DNA of 64,000 bases, taken from positions 7,941,678 through 8,005,677 of the forward strand of contig NZ_PTJS01000001.1 in the NCBI RefSeq assembly GCF_002941025.1. The letters are read 5' to 3'. The DNA is from Streptomyces sp. QL37 (GTDB lineage Bacteria > Actinomycetota > Actinomycetes > Streptomycetales > Streptomycetaceae). The translations under genes and the position numbers were made by a program. Below, piece after piece: positions 8,809-17,519 of the stretch (positions are counted from its first letter, which is position 1; the number at the start of each line of letters is the position of its first letter). The notes beneath the pieces were generated by a model that saw only the letters and a program-made list of their open reading frames with translations, was not told the DNA's origin and ran no database searches.

Positions 8809-9600
8809 TCACGAGCGGAGCCGTAGGCGGAGCGAGGCAACGGTCACCGTTCCGTGGGAGACGTGGGCACGCTTGTCGAAACGGGTGGCTAGGCCGACCG
8901 CCCTCGCTGCCACGGCGCTGGCGATTGGCCCGCTGGTCCATGCGCTCGGGAATGGTGTGCTTGGTCTGGTGCCGCCGCAGATACCGGCGGTTCTGACGGG
9001 ATGAGTACGCTTTGTCGCCGCCCACGTGATCAGGGCGCGTGCGCGGACGTCGACCACTGGTGCGTGGGACACGGATGCGTTCAAGGGTCGGGATCATCTG
9101 CGGAGCGTCACCCCACTGGCCTGGCGTCAGCAGAAATGCCGGCCGCCCTCACCAGCCAGGTGGATCTTGCATGTCGGCCCGCCCCGAGAACGGCCCAGAG
9201 CTTCATCGGAACGATGCGCAACAGGATGGCCAGGGCGACCTGGGATACGCGGCGCTGCGGCACGAGCACCGGCGGCTTGTTGGTGGGCACGACAGGATGT
9301 CGAGTCCACGCTGACCATGCTCCGGTCGATCCGTCCGTCCACATCGGCGTCGGCCTGAACGGCCCGCAGGATCTTCTCCCATGTGCCGTCCCCTGACCAC
9401 CGCCGATGCCTGTCATGTACCGTCTTCCCTTTCCCGAAGCGCGCTGGAAGATCACGCCAAGGAATCCCGGTCCGTTGCCGGAAGAGAATGTCGTTGATCA
9501 CCCTGCGGTGACTCTTTCAGCGACCGCCCCGCCCTACGTTCATCGGCAGATGCGGCTCCAACCGCGCCCACTCCTGATCCGACAGATCACCTCGTCCCAC
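8809..9600 (-). pseudogene. Decayed IS5-family transposase
   Basis: The minus strand, starting from GTG 9600, reads VGRGDLSDQEWARLEPHLP, the usual start of streptomycete IS5-type DDE transposases. It then hits TGA at 9517-9519 where the family has Trp (TGG). After that come GIPWRDLPARFGKGKTVHDR, then VSVDSTSCRAHQQAAGA (catalytic Asp) and ALGRSRGGPTCKIHLAGEGG. A frameshift follows near 9140, and the frame continues as GQWGDAPQMIPTLERIRVP and HVGGDKAYSSRQNRRYL (second Asp). About 30 residues around the last catalytic Glu appear deleted before a final shift to LATRFDKRAHVSHGTVTVA. With one nonsense codon, two frame changes and a deletion it cannot be active. A functional copy would be about 270-280 residues. 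Confidence 0.85.
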
Positions 9601-9635
9601 GTATGTCGGAACGATTCTCGGGTGGACAGGTCACC

Positions 9636-9654
9636 CGACCCATCGGACAGAACC
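9636..9654 (-). repeat. IS-like outer end, right side of island
   Basis: On the minus strand this reads GGTTCTGTCCGATGGGTCG and lies 36 bp before the transposase start. It matches 5203-5221 at 16 of 19 positions in inverted orientation. The rest of 9601-9745 holds no gene that I can see. Confidence 0.55.
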
Positions 9655-9745
9655 TGACCGGGCATGCGCGCCCGGAAGCATCTCCATAGCATGTGGAGGG
9701 ACATATTCCGCCTTCTCTTCAGGCCTGTGACCCGAGCGAGGGAGC

Positions 9746-11239
9746 ATGGCAGAGGACCGTGCCGGATCGGCACCTCCGGCAAGCTTGAAGCCGAACGCGA
9801 TCGGTTTCGTCGACGCGCTCGTCATCGGACTGAACGCCACGTCTCCGGCCTATTCGGTGGCCGCCGTCATCGGCCCGATCGTGGCGCTCGTCGGCATCTA
9901 CGCACCGGGAGCTCTCTTCGCCTCCTTCGTGCCGATGCTTCTCATCGCCTCGGCTTTCTACTACTTGAACAAGGTCGACCAGGACTGCGGGACGACGTTC
10001 TCCTGGGTGACCCGCGCGATGGGCCCCTGGACCGGATGGCTCGGGGGATGGGCCATCGCGATGACCGGTGTGCTCGTGGTGGGATCGCTGGCGGATGTCG
10101 CCGTCAGCTTCGGTCTCCTGGCCGTCGGCCTCGACAGCTGGGCCGAGAACGCATTCGTGCGCCAGCTGCTCACCGTGCTTCTGATCATCGTGATGACGGG
10201 GCTGTGTGTCATCGGGACCGAGCTGTCGGCCAAGGTGCAGAACGTCCTGATCCTGGCGCAGGTGGCATTTCTCCTCGTCTTCGTGATCGTCGCGCTCTAC
10301 CGCGTCTACGCGGGCACGACCTCCTTCGACTCCGTCAGGCCCTCCGTCGAGTGGCTCAATCCCTTCGGAGCGGGCGGCGCGGCCCTCACGGGTGGTCTGC
10401 TGCTGGGTGTGTTCATCTACTGGGGCTGGGAGTCGGCCGTCAATCTCACCGAGGAGGTCGAGGACTCCGCGACCGCGCCCGGAAAGGCCGGCGTGTGGTC
10501 GACCGTCATCCTGGTGGTCACCTACCTGTCGGTCGGCTTCGCGGTCGTCGCGTTCGCCGGGACGGCGTACCTGGCGGACAACGCCGAGGAGGAGGAGTTC
10601 ATCTTCGCCCTCCTCGCCGGCGAGGTCATGGGGGGCTGGGACTGGATCGTGCTGCTCGCCGTCGCCACGTCGGCGCTCGCCTCGACCCAGACCACCATCA
10701 TTCCCGCGTCGCGCACCGCCCTGTCGATGGCCCGCCGTCACGCGCTGCCGGCCCACTTCGCACGCATCCACCCGCGGTTCAGGACCCCTGACGTGAGCAC
10801 ATGGTGGGTGGCCGGCATCGCCATCGCCTGGTATCTCGTCGTCAACCAGATCAGTGAGAACGCCCTCTTCGACTCGCTGACGGCACTGTCCCTGCTCATC
10901 GCCTTCTACTACGCCCTCACCGGTGTGGCGTGCGCGGTCTACTACCGCCGCCATCTGACCGAGAGCGTGCGCAACTTCCTCCTCATCGGGCTCGGCCCGC
11001 TCGTCGGAGCCGGCCTGCTGACCTGGCTGCTCGTGCGGTCGGTCATCGACATGTCCGACCCCGCGAACTCCTACAGCGGCACCTCGTGGTTCGGGCTCGG
11101 CCCGCCGCTCGTCATCGGCATCTGCATCAGCCTGGTCGGAGTGGTGATCATGGTGGTGCTGCGGCTCCGCTCGTCACCCTTCTGGGCCGAACGCCGAGGT
11201 GTGGTCGACCCCGGTCTCGTACACGGCAAGGAGTCCTGA
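9746..11239 (+). CDS. APC superfamily amino acid/amine permease
   Basis: A 497-residue integral membrane protein with about 12 hydrophobic segments. The first, near residues 20-40 (VIGLNATSPAYSVAAVIGPI), contains the unwound-helix region typical of the APC family. Later segments include LIASAFYYLNKV, WVTRAMGPWTGWLGGWAIAM and TTIIPASRTALSMARR, the last being a conserved cytoplasmic loop. It should import amino acids or amines by cation coupling, but the substrate cannot be read. Its stop codon is one base before the start of a universal stress protein gene, a permease/UspA pairing common in actinobacteria and suggesting that the stress protein modulates the carrier. Confidence 0.88.
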   Translation: MAEDRAGSAPPASLKPNAIGFVDALVIGLNATSPAYSVAAVIGPIVALVGIYAPGALFASFVPMLLIASAFYYLNKVDQDCGTTFSWVTRAMGPWTGWLGGWAIAMTGVLVVGSLADVAVSFGLLAVGLDSWAENAFVRQLLTVLLIIVMTGLCVIGTELSAKVQNVLILAQVAFLLVFVIVALYRVYAGTTSFDSVRPSVEWLNPFGAGGAALTGGLLLGVFIYWGWESAVNLTEEVEDSATAPGKAGVWSTVILVVTYLSVGFAVVAFAGTAYLADNAEEEEFIFALLAGEVMGGWDWIVLLAVATSALASTQTTIIPASRTALSMARRHALPAHFARIHPRFRTPDVSTWWVAGIAIAWYLVVNQISENALFDSLTALSLLIAFYYALTGVACAVYYRRHLTESVRNFLLIGLGPLVGAGLLTWLLVRSVIDMSDPANSYSGTSWFGLGPPLVIGICISLVGVVIMVVLRLRSSPFWAERRGVVDPGLVHGKES

Positions 11240-11240
11240 G

Positions 11241-11657
11241 ATGTCCGTGGTCCTCGGGTACGACGAGTCGCCCGGTGCCGCCCGCGCCCTGCGGGCAGCG
11301 ATCGAGGTGGCCGGCGCGTTCGGTGAGCGGCTCGTCCTGGTCTACGGTGCGGCGCCCCCAGGCCCCACCGGTGAGGAGTACCGCGCCCACTACGACGCCA
11401 TCCGCCAGGCCGGGCGCACTGGCCTGGAACGCGCGGTCGCCGCGGCCGAGGAGGCCGATGTGCCGACCACCGTCGAGGTCATCGACCTCAGTCCCGCACA
11501 GGCGCTGATCGAGGCCGCCGCACGGCACACGGCGAGAGTCATCGTGGTGGGCAGCTGGGGCGAGAGCCCGATGCGAGGGGCGTTGCTCGGCTCCACACCG
11601 CACAAGCTCCTGCACCTGTCGACCGTGCCGGTGCTGTGCGTACCGACCGAGGAATGA
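11241..11657 (+). CDS. Universal stress protein (UspA family)
   Basis: A 138-residue single-domain Usp. It begins MSVVLGYDESPGA, the beta1 strand with the nucleotide-contacting Asp, and carries the ATP-binding pattern G-x2-G-x9-G-S/T as GSWGESPMRGALLGST near residue 105, ending in VPVLCVPTE. The pattern suggests an ATP-binding type. The start ATG lies one base after the permease stop and its ribosome site (AAGGAG) lies inside the permease gene, so translation is probably coupled. An alternative start at 11199 lies inside the permease and is unlikely. Confidence 0.92.
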   Translation: MSVVLGYDESPGAARALRAAIEVAGAFGERLVLVYGAAPPGPTGEEYRAHYDAIRQAGRTGLERAVAAAEEADVPTTVEVIDLSPAQALIEAAARHTARVIVVGSWGESPMRGALLGSTPHKLLHLSTVPVLCVPTEE

Positions 11658-11693
11658 GCAGCGCCTTCCGTGGCGCGCGGTCGGGCGAGCCCA

Positions 11694-11744
11694 GTCCTCC
11701 GACGGAGTGAGGGGGACGATCGGTCCTCCGACGGAGTGAGGGGG
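11694..11744 (+). repeat. Two 22-bp direct repeats with hairpin and T-run
   Basis: A 22-bp sequence starting GTCCTCCGACGG occurs exactly at 11694-11715 and 11723-11744, a 29-bp period. Each copy contains the small inverted repeat TCCGACGGA and CCTC/GAGG flanks. The second is followed by a run of six T (11750-11755). It may act as the terminator of the permease/Usp operon. The remaining gap to 11853 holds only three tandem hexamers (CCGAAC type) before the next gene. Confidence 0.6.
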
Positions 11745-11853
11745 GAACGTTTTTTCGGGGGCCGTTGGAGTGGGGGACGTATCGCCCGACGGGCCGCGCA
11801 GGGCAGCGTGGGACCGAACCCGAACCCGAACCCATGCTCAAAGGACTGACTTC

Positions 11854-12198
11854 ATGCGCCTTCGTCACCACACCGCCGCTGCCCTGGGGGCGCTCGCGCT
11901 CATCATCACTCTGCCCAACTCGGCGTCGGCTGCCACAGGCCAGTTCAGGTACACGTACGAAACCGACGAGGGCTACGAGGCGGTCGGATTCCTCAACGCC
12001 CCGGCGAGCCGGCAGTGCATCAACCTCCCCGGTGCCGGGTCGGACGGACTGCCTCCCGCCTACGCGCCGAAGAACCTCACGGACGCCACAGCGACGGTCT
12101 TCCTCGGCGCCGACTGCGAGGGCGGCGTCCACTACACGCTGCGCCCGGGCGGGGGTGCCTCGGAGCGTCTGAAGGTCCGCTCCGTGGTCTTCAGCTGA
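11854..12198 (+). CDS. Small secreted protein of unknown function
   Basis: A 114-residue protein with a clear Sec signal peptide: MRLRHHTAAALGALALIITL, then a small-residue cleavage region NSASAATG around residue 25. The mature part has two cysteines (SRQCINLPG and GADCEGG) that could form one disulfide, and a mix of polar and aromatic residues without catalytic motifs. I do not recognise the family; it resembles the many small extracellular streptomycete proteins of around 100 residues. ATG 11854 is preferred over 11770 because the hydrophobic signal starts there and AAGGAC lies eight bases upstream. Confidence 0.7.
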   Translation: MRLRHHTAAALGALALIITLPNSASAATGQFRYTYETDEGYEAVGFLNAPASRQCINLPGAGSDGLPPAYAPKNLTDATATVFLGADCEGGVHYTLRPGGGASERLKVRSVVFS

Positions 12199-12206
12199 CG
12201 GAGAGC

Positions 12207-12242
12207 GCCCTGTCAGCCGCCGGTCCGGCTCGTTGACAGGGC
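12207..12242. terminator. Hairpin terminator between convergent genes
   Basis: GCCCTGTCA (12207-12215) pairs with TGACAGGGC (12234-12242), with an inner AGCC/GGCT stem. It lies between the secreted-protein gene and the convergent propeller gene. Confidence 0.55.
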
Positions 12243-12278
12243 AGGACCGCAGTGCTCCGCCGCCGGTCCGGCAGCCCG

Positions 12279-13364
12279 TCAGCGGAGCACCACCGCCCGT
12301 ACACACAGCACATCGGGCAGATGGGAGGCCAGCTGCTCCCAGGTGTCGCCGTCGTCCGCGCTCGCGTACACCTCGCCGTTGCGATTGCCGAAGTAGACTC
12401 CCGCCGGGTCGGCGTCGTCGGTGCAGAGCGCGTCACGCAGCACCGTGCCGTAGTGGTCACCGTCCGGAAGGCCCTGAGTGAGAGGCTCCCAGGTCTCTCC
12501 CGCGTCCTGGGTACGGAACACTCGGCAGCGGCGCCCGGCGGGGACCCGGTCCGCGTCGGCGTTGATCGGGAAGACGTAGAACGTGTCCGCGCGATGCGGG
12601 TGCGCGGCGGCGGCGAAACCGAAGTCCGAGGGAAGGCCCGCGCCGATGTCCTTCCAGTGCTCCCCGGAGTCGTCGCTGCGGAACACACCCCAGTGGTTCT
12701 GGAGATAGAGCCGGTCGGGGTCGGCCGCGTCCCGGGTCACCTTGTGCACGCACTGGCCGAACTCGGGGTCAGGGTCCGGCAGGAAGACGGCGGAGACGCC
12801 CTTGTTCGACGGCGCCCAGCGCTCGCCGCCGTCCTCGGTGCGGAACACTCCCGCCGTGGAGACGGCGACGGTCACGGCCCCGGCGTCCCTCGGGTCGGTC
12901 AGGATGGTGTGCAGCCCCTCGCCACCCCCGCCCGGCACCCACTTGGACCGCGTGGGGTGCTCCCAGAGAGGGCGGACCAGCTCGAAGGACTCGCCGCGGT
13001 CGTCCGACCGGAACAGCGCCGCGGGCTCGGTTCCCGCGTAGACGACGCCGGGGGCCTCCGGCCCCGCCGGCTGCAGCTGCCAGACCCGCTCCAGCGAAGC
13101 CCCGGTGAACTGCGGGAACTTCACGGCAGGTTGCTTCGGCTCCACCCAGGTCGCGCCCAGGTCGTCGGAGTGGAACACCGAAGGGCCCCAGTGCGCGCTG
13201 TCGCCGCCGACCAGCAGCCGGGGCTTCTCACCGCGGGTGTCGATCGCGATGGAGTAGATCGCCTGCGCGTTGAAATGCGGATCGCCGAAGGTCCAGGAGC
13301 CGCGGTGTCCGCGGCCGATGAAGAGTCCCTTGCGGGTGCCTACGGTGAGCAGTACGTCGGTCAT
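12279..13364 (-). CDS. Asp-box (BNR repeat) beta-propeller protein
   Basis: A 361-residue propeller of the sialidase/VPS10-like group. At least six Asp-box motifs of the S-x-D-x-G-x-T-W type are visible: SDDLGATW, SDDRGESF, TEDGGERW, SDDSGEHW, TQDAGETW and SADDGDTW. These are structural hairpins; the catalytic arginine triad of true sialidases is not evident, so an enzyme role should not be assumed. There is no signal peptide, which suggests a cytoplasmic protein. The start ATG 13364 follows GGGAGG and opens MTDVLLTVGTRKGLF; an upstream start at 13412 is less likely. Confidence 0.8.
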   Translation of the reverse strand: MTDVLLTVGTRKGLFIGRGHRGSWTFGDPHFNAQAIYSIAIDTRGEKPRLLVGGDSAHWGPSVFHSDDLGATWVEPKQPAVKFPQFTGASLERVWQLQPAGPEAPGVVYAGTEPAALFRSDDRGESFELVRPLWEHPTRSKWVPGGGGEGLHTILTDPRDAGAVTVAVSTAGVFRTEDGGERWAPSNKGVSAVFLPDPDPEFGQCVHKVTRDAADPDRLYLQNHWGVFRSDDSGEHWKDIGAGLPSDFGFAAAAHPHRADTFYVFPINADADRVPAGRRCRVFRTQDAGETWEPLTQGLPDGDHYGTVLRDALCTDDADPAGVYFGNRNGEVYASADDGDTWEQLASHLPDVLCVRAVVLR

Positions 13365-13527
13365 GACAGGGCCTCCCGAAACGCCGTTGTGCCGGTTGGG
13401 GCCAGTCTGCACCCGGCCACTGACAACGGCCGGGAGACGCGGCGCCGGCCCACCTCACAACGCCCGGCGGGAGAGCGCGAGCCAACGGCGCGGGACTGCC
13501 GGGGCGCTCGGCAGGGCGGCGCCACCG

Positions 13528-14061
13528 TCACCCGTCCAGCTGCTCCGGAGGGGCCTCGCGAGTGCGGATCAGCAGCCGGGTCGTGCTGCCGTCCGCCTCC
13601 TCGATGTCCCGGACGTGCCGGAAACCGAGACGCCGCAGCAGAGTCAGCGAGGGGACGTTCCCGGCCGCCACCGTGGCGTACACCTCGCGCAGTCCGAGCC
13701 GGCCGAAACCCTGGCCGACGAGCGCCGCGGCCAGCTCGGTGCCGAGCCCACGGCCCCAGGCGTCCGGGGCGAGCGCGTAGACGATCTCGTGCCCGCCGGA
13801 CTCCGGGGTGTGCTTGATCTCCGCGTGGCCCACGGTCGCGGTGCCTTCCCGGACCGCCCACACGTCGAAGAGCCCGCGCGCGTACACCTCGGTGAAGACC
13901 CGCCCGAAGAGGGCACGGTCCTCGGCCTCCGTGGACGGGCCCTCGCCCATCCAGCGGGAGACCCGCACATCCTGGAACAGGGCGACGAACGCCTCCTCGT
14001 CGCCCGGCGTGTACGGGGTCAGCAGCAGACGGTCCGTCCTCACCTCGGGGGTCGTGGCCAC
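13528..14061 (-). CDS. GNAT N-acetyltransferase (RimJ/RimL-like)
   Basis: A 177-residue acetyltransferase with the RimJ/L pattern: RTDRLLLTPYTPGDEEAF at the N-terminus and the acetyl-CoA loop DAWGRGLGTELAAALV around residue 105, followed by LLRRLGFRHVRDI. It transfers an acetyl group from acetyl-CoA to an amine; the acceptor is unknown. GTG 14061 lies three bases after the lacI-type stop, so the two genes are probably co-transcribed and translationally coupled, although a functional link is not obvious. Confidence 0.87.
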   Translation of the reverse strand: MATTPEVRTDRLLLTPYTPGDEEAFVALFQDVRVSRWMGEGPSTEAEDRALFGRVFTEVYARGLFDVWAVREGTATVGHAEIKHTPESGGHEIVYALAPDAWGRGLGTELAAALVGQGFGRLGLREVYATVAAGNVPSLTLLRRLGFRHVRDIEEADGSTTRLLIRTREAPPEQLDG

Positions 14062-14064
14062 CGA

Positions 14065-15123
14065 TCAGCGCACCGGCGGGGCCGTGCTGCTGCGCACCAC
14101 CAGGCTCGTCGCCAGGTCGACCCGGGTGGTCGCCGGCTGCCTGCCCCGGCCGAGGTCGAGGACCAGCCGGGCCGCGGTCTCGGCCATCTCTATGAGGGGC
14201 TGGCGCACCGTGGTGAGCGGCGGGCCGATCCAGCGGGTGAGCGGCAGGTCGTCGAAGCCGACCACACTGAGGTCCTCCGGGATCCGCAGTCCCAGCTCGC
14301 GCGCGGCCTCGTAGACACCGAGCGCCTGCAGGTCGTCCCCGGCGAAGATGGCCGTGGGCGGTTCCGGCAGACGCAGCAGCTCCAGGGCCGCCGTGTAGCC
14401 GCCCTCGTGGTTGAACTCGCCCTCCCGGACCAGCTCGGGGTCCATCGGGACGCCCGAGGTCTCCAGAGCGGCACGGTAGCCGTCGATCCGGGCGCGGCTG
14501 CACATCATGCGGGCCGGCCCACCGATGACACCGATCCGGCGATGGCCCAGGCCCGTCAGATGGCGGGTCGCGGCGAGCCCGCCCTGCCAGTTGGCCGCCC
14601 CGACCGAGGGGATGTCGTCCCCGGGGTCGCCCGCCGGATCGACGACGACGAAGGGGATGGAACGGCTCGTCAGCTGGGCACGCTGCGCCGCGTCGAGGTC
14701 CGAGAGCACCAGGATCACTCCTGCCGGGCGGCGCGCCAGCACACCGTCCACCCACGTCTGGCCCGGGGTGAGACGGCCCGCGCTCTCCGAGAGGACCAGG
14801 CTCAGGCCCTCCTCCCTCGCGACGTTCTCGACTCCCCGGACGACCTCCATCGCCCACGCGCTGTCCAGCTCGTGGAAGACCAGGTCGATGAGCTGGGACT
14901 GCTGGGAGGCGCCGCGCCTGCGGCGGTAGCCGTGCCGCAGCAACAGCTCCTCCACCTTCGTACGCGTACCTGGGGCGACATCGGCGCGGCCGTTCAGCAC
15001 CTTCGAAACTGTCGGAGCCGAAACTCCGGCCGCTCGGGCGATCTCCGCCAGCGTGGCGGTGCTCTCCGACGACTCGTCGACGGGCGCCTTCTCCTGTTGG
15101 GGCTGGACCTTTGCAGGGCTCAT
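14065..15123 (-). CDS. LacI family regulator of the xylan/xyloside locus
   Basis: A 352-residue LacI/GalR repressor. The helix-turn-helix lies around residues 23-45 (TLAEIARAAGVSAPTVSKVL), with the hinge LNGRADVAPGTRTKVEELL. The periplasmic-binding-like sugar domain includes GHRRIGVIGG and VVGFDDLPLTRWIGPPLTT. It has a 20-residue extension before the HTH. It diverges from the ABC importer operon, and palindromes of the CGAA-N3-TTCG type precede both that operon and the xylanase gene, making it the likely repressor (comparable to BxlR/CebR-type regulators). TACGAT about eight bases before ATG 15123 suggests a leaderless transcript. Confidence 0.88.
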   Translation of the reverse strand: MSPAKVQPQQEKAPVDESSESTATLAEIARAAGVSAPTVSKVLNGRADVAPGTRTKVEELLLRHGYRRRRGASQQSQLIDLVFHELDSAWAMEVVRGVENVAREEGLSLVLSESAGRLTPGQTWVDGVLARRPAGVILVLSDLDAAQRAQLTSRSIPFVVVDPAGDPGDDIPSVGAANWQGGLAATRHLTGLGHRRIGVIGGPARMMCSRARIDGYRAALETSGVPMDPELVREGEFNHEGGYTAALELLRLPEPPTAIFAGDDLQALGVYEAARELGLRIPEDLSVVGFDDLPLTRWIGPPLTTVRQPLIEMAETAARLVLDLGRGRQPATTRVDLATSLVVRSSTAPPVR

Positions 15124-15249
15124 GCACGAATCGTAGCTCCCCCGCAGCCCTGGACAGGCGTCTGGGCAAGGTTGGTAAATCCTTGCTCCTGCCCTCTTGA
15201 CGCGCCCGAAACACGACCGTACGGTTCCGGCAACATTCGAAAGCCACGC

Positions 15250-15260
15250 CGAAACATTCG
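15250..15260. promoter_or_regulatory. Putative LacI-family operator before sugar importer operon
   Basis: CGAAACATTCG, an inverted repeat CGAA-N3-TTCG, lies 16 bp before the binding-protein start. It differs at one base from 20940-20950 upstream of the xylanase. A half-like copy CGAAACACG is at 15207-15215 and a TTCGAA at 15236-15241. Confidence 0.55.
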
Positions 15261-15275
15261 ACAGAGGGTGCGGTC

Positions 15276-16583
15276 ATGCGGTCGGGGATATTCACTCAGG
15301 GCACACGTACGACGAGATGGGCCGCGGCGGGCGCGGCGATGGTCATGGCCGGTGTGCTGGCCGGCTGCGGATCCGGGAGCGGCGGGAGCGACGACGGGAC
15401 CATCACCGCTTACGTCTACGGGGACGACGCGGTCAAGGTTCAGCAGGCGGCGGTCGACACGTTCAACAAGACCTCCAAGGTCAAGGTGAAGCTGGTTCCG
15501 GTCCCCGGCGCCGACTACGTGAACAAGCTGCGCAGCGCCATGGGCTCGCCCAGCGCCCCGGACGTCTTCTTCAACTGGGGCGGCGGGTCCATCAAGCCGT
15601 ACGTCGACTCCGACGACCTGGTCGATCTGACCTCGACGGTCAAGAACGACGCCACGCTGAAGGACGGCTTCATTCCTTCGATCATGACCGCCGGCGGTCT
15701 CGAAGGGAAGATCTACGGGGTGCCCATGCGCGGCATGCAGCCCGTGATGCTCTTCTACAACAAGACCCTCTTCGCCGAGCACAAGATCGAGCCGCCGAAG
15801 ACCTGGGAAGACCTCCAGGCGGCGATCAAGACCTTCAAGACCGCCGGGATCATCCCCTTCGCGCTCGGCGGCTCGGAGAAGTGGCCCGAGCTGATGTGGA
15901 TGGAATACCTGCTGGACCGGATCGCCGGCCCCGAGGTCTTCAAGAAGATCCAGGACGGCGACACCGAAGGCTGGGGCGACCCCGCAGTGCTCAAGACGGC
16001 GCAGACCGTCAAGGAGCTGATCGACCAGGGCGCCTTCGGCAGGAACTTCAACTCCGTGGACTACGGCAGCGGAGCGGCGCCGACACTGCTCAGCAAGGGC
16101 AAGGCCGCCATGCACCTCATGGGTTCGTGGGAGTACTCGACCCAGCTGGGCAAGGCCCCCGAGTTCGCCAAGAAGGACCTCGGCTGGACCGCCTTCCCGA
16201 CGGTCGCCGGCGGCGTGGGGGACCCCGCGAACGTGGTGGGCAACCCCACCAACTACTGGTCGGTCAACGCCCGGACCAAGCACAAGGACACCGCGATCGC
16301 CTTCCTGAAGGCGATGGCGTCGAAGACCTACGCGCAGGCCCTCGTCGACAACGGTGACGTGCCCACCACGTCCAACGCGGCCTCGATGCTGAGTGGTTCA
16401 CCCAACCCGGAGTTCGCCACCGACCAGTACGAAATGGTGCAGAAGGCCCCGAGCTTCACTCTCTCGTGGGACCAGGCGCTCGAATCCCAGTACGCCACGC
16501 CACTGCTCACGGAGATCAGCAAGCTGTTCGCCGGCAAGACGACCCCGGAGCAGTTCGTCGAAGCGATGAAGGCCGCGAAGTAA
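15276..16583 (+). CDS. ABC sugar-binding lipoprotein
   Basis: A 435-residue solute-binding protein of the family-1 carbohydrate type. A lipoprotein signal ends in the lipobox L-A-G-C at residues 28-31, giving an N-terminal lipid-anchored Cys on the outer face of the membrane, followed by a Gly/Ser linker. The mature domain has typical segments such as [19 protein letters not shown] and [20 protein letters not shown]. It binds an oligosaccharide, by context xylo-oligosaccharides, and feeds the two permeases directly downstream. AGAGGG lies before ATG 15276. Confidence 0.92.
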   Translation: MRSGIFTQGTRTTRWAAAGAAMVMAGVLAGCGSGSGGSDDGTITAYVYGDDAVKVQQAAVDTFNKTSKVKVKLVPVPGADYVNKLRSAMGSPSAPDVFFNWGGGSIKPYVDSDDLVDLTSTVKNDATLKDGFIPSIMTAGGLEGKIYGVPMRGMQPVMLFYNKTLFAEHKIEPPKTWEDLQAAIKTFKTAGIIPFALGGSEKWPELMWMEYLLDRIAGPEVFKKIQDGDTEGWGDPAVLKTAQTVKELIDQGAFGRNFNSVDYGSGAAPTLLSKGKAAMHLMGSWEYSTQLGKAPEFAKKDLGWTAFPTVAGGVGDPANVVGNPTNYWSVNARTKHKDTAIAFLKAMASKTYAQALVDNGDVPTTSNAASMLSGSPNPEFATDQYEMVQKAPSFTLSWDQALESQYATPLLTEISKLFAGKTTPEQFVEAMKAAK

Positions 16584-16585
16584 CG

Positions 16586-17515
16586 ATGTCCCACCACACT
16601 CCGGTCGCGAAGAGCCACGGAGACAGGAAGGCGGCCGTCGGCAACGTCGGCCGCCCGCCGGTCGCCTGGGCCGTTCCCGGCATCCTCTTCTTCGCCGTCT
16701 TCGCGATCGTCCCTCTGGCGATCGCCGTCTATCTCTCCTTCTGCGAGTGGGACGGGCTGGACTCCCCGGTCTTCACGGGCCTGGACAACTGGACCCGGCT
16801 GTTCAAGGACTCCGAATTCGGCCAGGCAGCCTGGCTGAGCCTCCTGCTCACCACGATCAGCTGGGTCTTCCAGACCCCGGTGGCCCTGCTGCTCGGTGTA
16901 TGGGCAGCGGGCCGCCAGCGCAGCCGCGCCTTCCTGTCCGCGATCTTCTTCGTCCCGCTGCTGCTCTCCACCACCGCCATCGCGATGCTGTTCCGCGCCC
17001 TGCTGGACCCCAACTTCGGGGTGATCCAGACGATCGGGCCCTGGCTCGGCATCGACCCCAACGTCATGGGATCGTCCACCGGCGCCCTGCTCGTGGTGGC
17101 GTTCGTCGGCGGCTGGCAGTTCATGCCCTTCCACACGCTGATCTACCAGGGCGGCGCCCGGCAGATCCCGGAGGTCCTCTATCAGGCCGCCTCCATCGAC
17201 GGCGCGGGCATGGTGCGGCAGTTCTTCCACATCACCCTGCCGCAGCTCCGCCACACGATGACGACCTCGTCGATCCTGATGATCGTCGGCTCGCTGACGT
17301 ACTTCGACACCGTGCTCATCATGACCAAGGGCGGCCCCGGCACGGACACGACGATCCTGCCCTACCTGATGTACCGGACCGGCTTCCAGACGTACGACCT
17401 CGGCTACGCGGCGGCCATCGCCACGGCTCTCGTCGTCGTGGCCACCAGTATCTCGCTGATCATGGTCCGCCTCAGCGGCTTCGGGACCATGCGGTCCACC
17501 CGGGAAGGTATGTGA
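16586..17515 (+). CDS. ABC sugar transporter permease (MalF type)
   Basis: A 309-residue membrane protein with six predicted helices, starting with WAVPGILFFAVFAIVPLAIA after a 30-residue cytoplasmic tail. The EAA loop that docks the ATPase is at about residues 191-213 (YQAASIDGAGMVRQFFHITL). ATG 16586 begins two bases after the binding-protein stop, so the genes are coupled. It pairs with the next gene to form the channel. No ATP-binding protein is encoded nearby, consistent with a shared MsiK-type ATPase elsewhere in the genome. Confidence 0.92.
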   Translation: MSHHTPVAKSHGDRKAAVGNVGRPPVAWAVPGILFFAVFAIVPLAIAVYLSFCEWDGLDSPVFTGLDNWTRLFKDSEFGQAAWLSLLLTTISWVFQTPVALLLGVWAAGRQRSRAFLSAIFFVPLLLSTTAIAMLFRALLDPNFGVIQTIGPWLGIDPNVMGSSTGALLVVAFVGGWQFMPFHTLIYQGGARQIPEVLYQAASIDGAGMVRQFFHITLPQLRHTMTTSSILMIVGSLTYFDTVLIMTKGGPGTDTTILPYLMYRTGFQTYDLGYAAAIATALVVVATSISLIMVRLSGFGTMRSTREGM

Positions 17516-17519
17516 CGAG

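Noticed and set aside
11815..11833. Tandem GAACCC hexamers resembling a telomere-like repeat
   Set aside because: Only three copies inside an intergenic region; streptomycete telomeres are not of this type, so it is a simple microrepeat.
12279..13364. Annotation of the Asp-box protein as a sialidase
   Set aside because: Asp boxes are structural; I could not find the catalytic arginine triad, and there is no signal peptide.
15000..15010. CGAAACTGTCG inside the LacI gene as a third operator
   Set aside because: It breaks the inverted repeat in one arm and encodes the conserved HTH, so the match is probably due to coding constraint.
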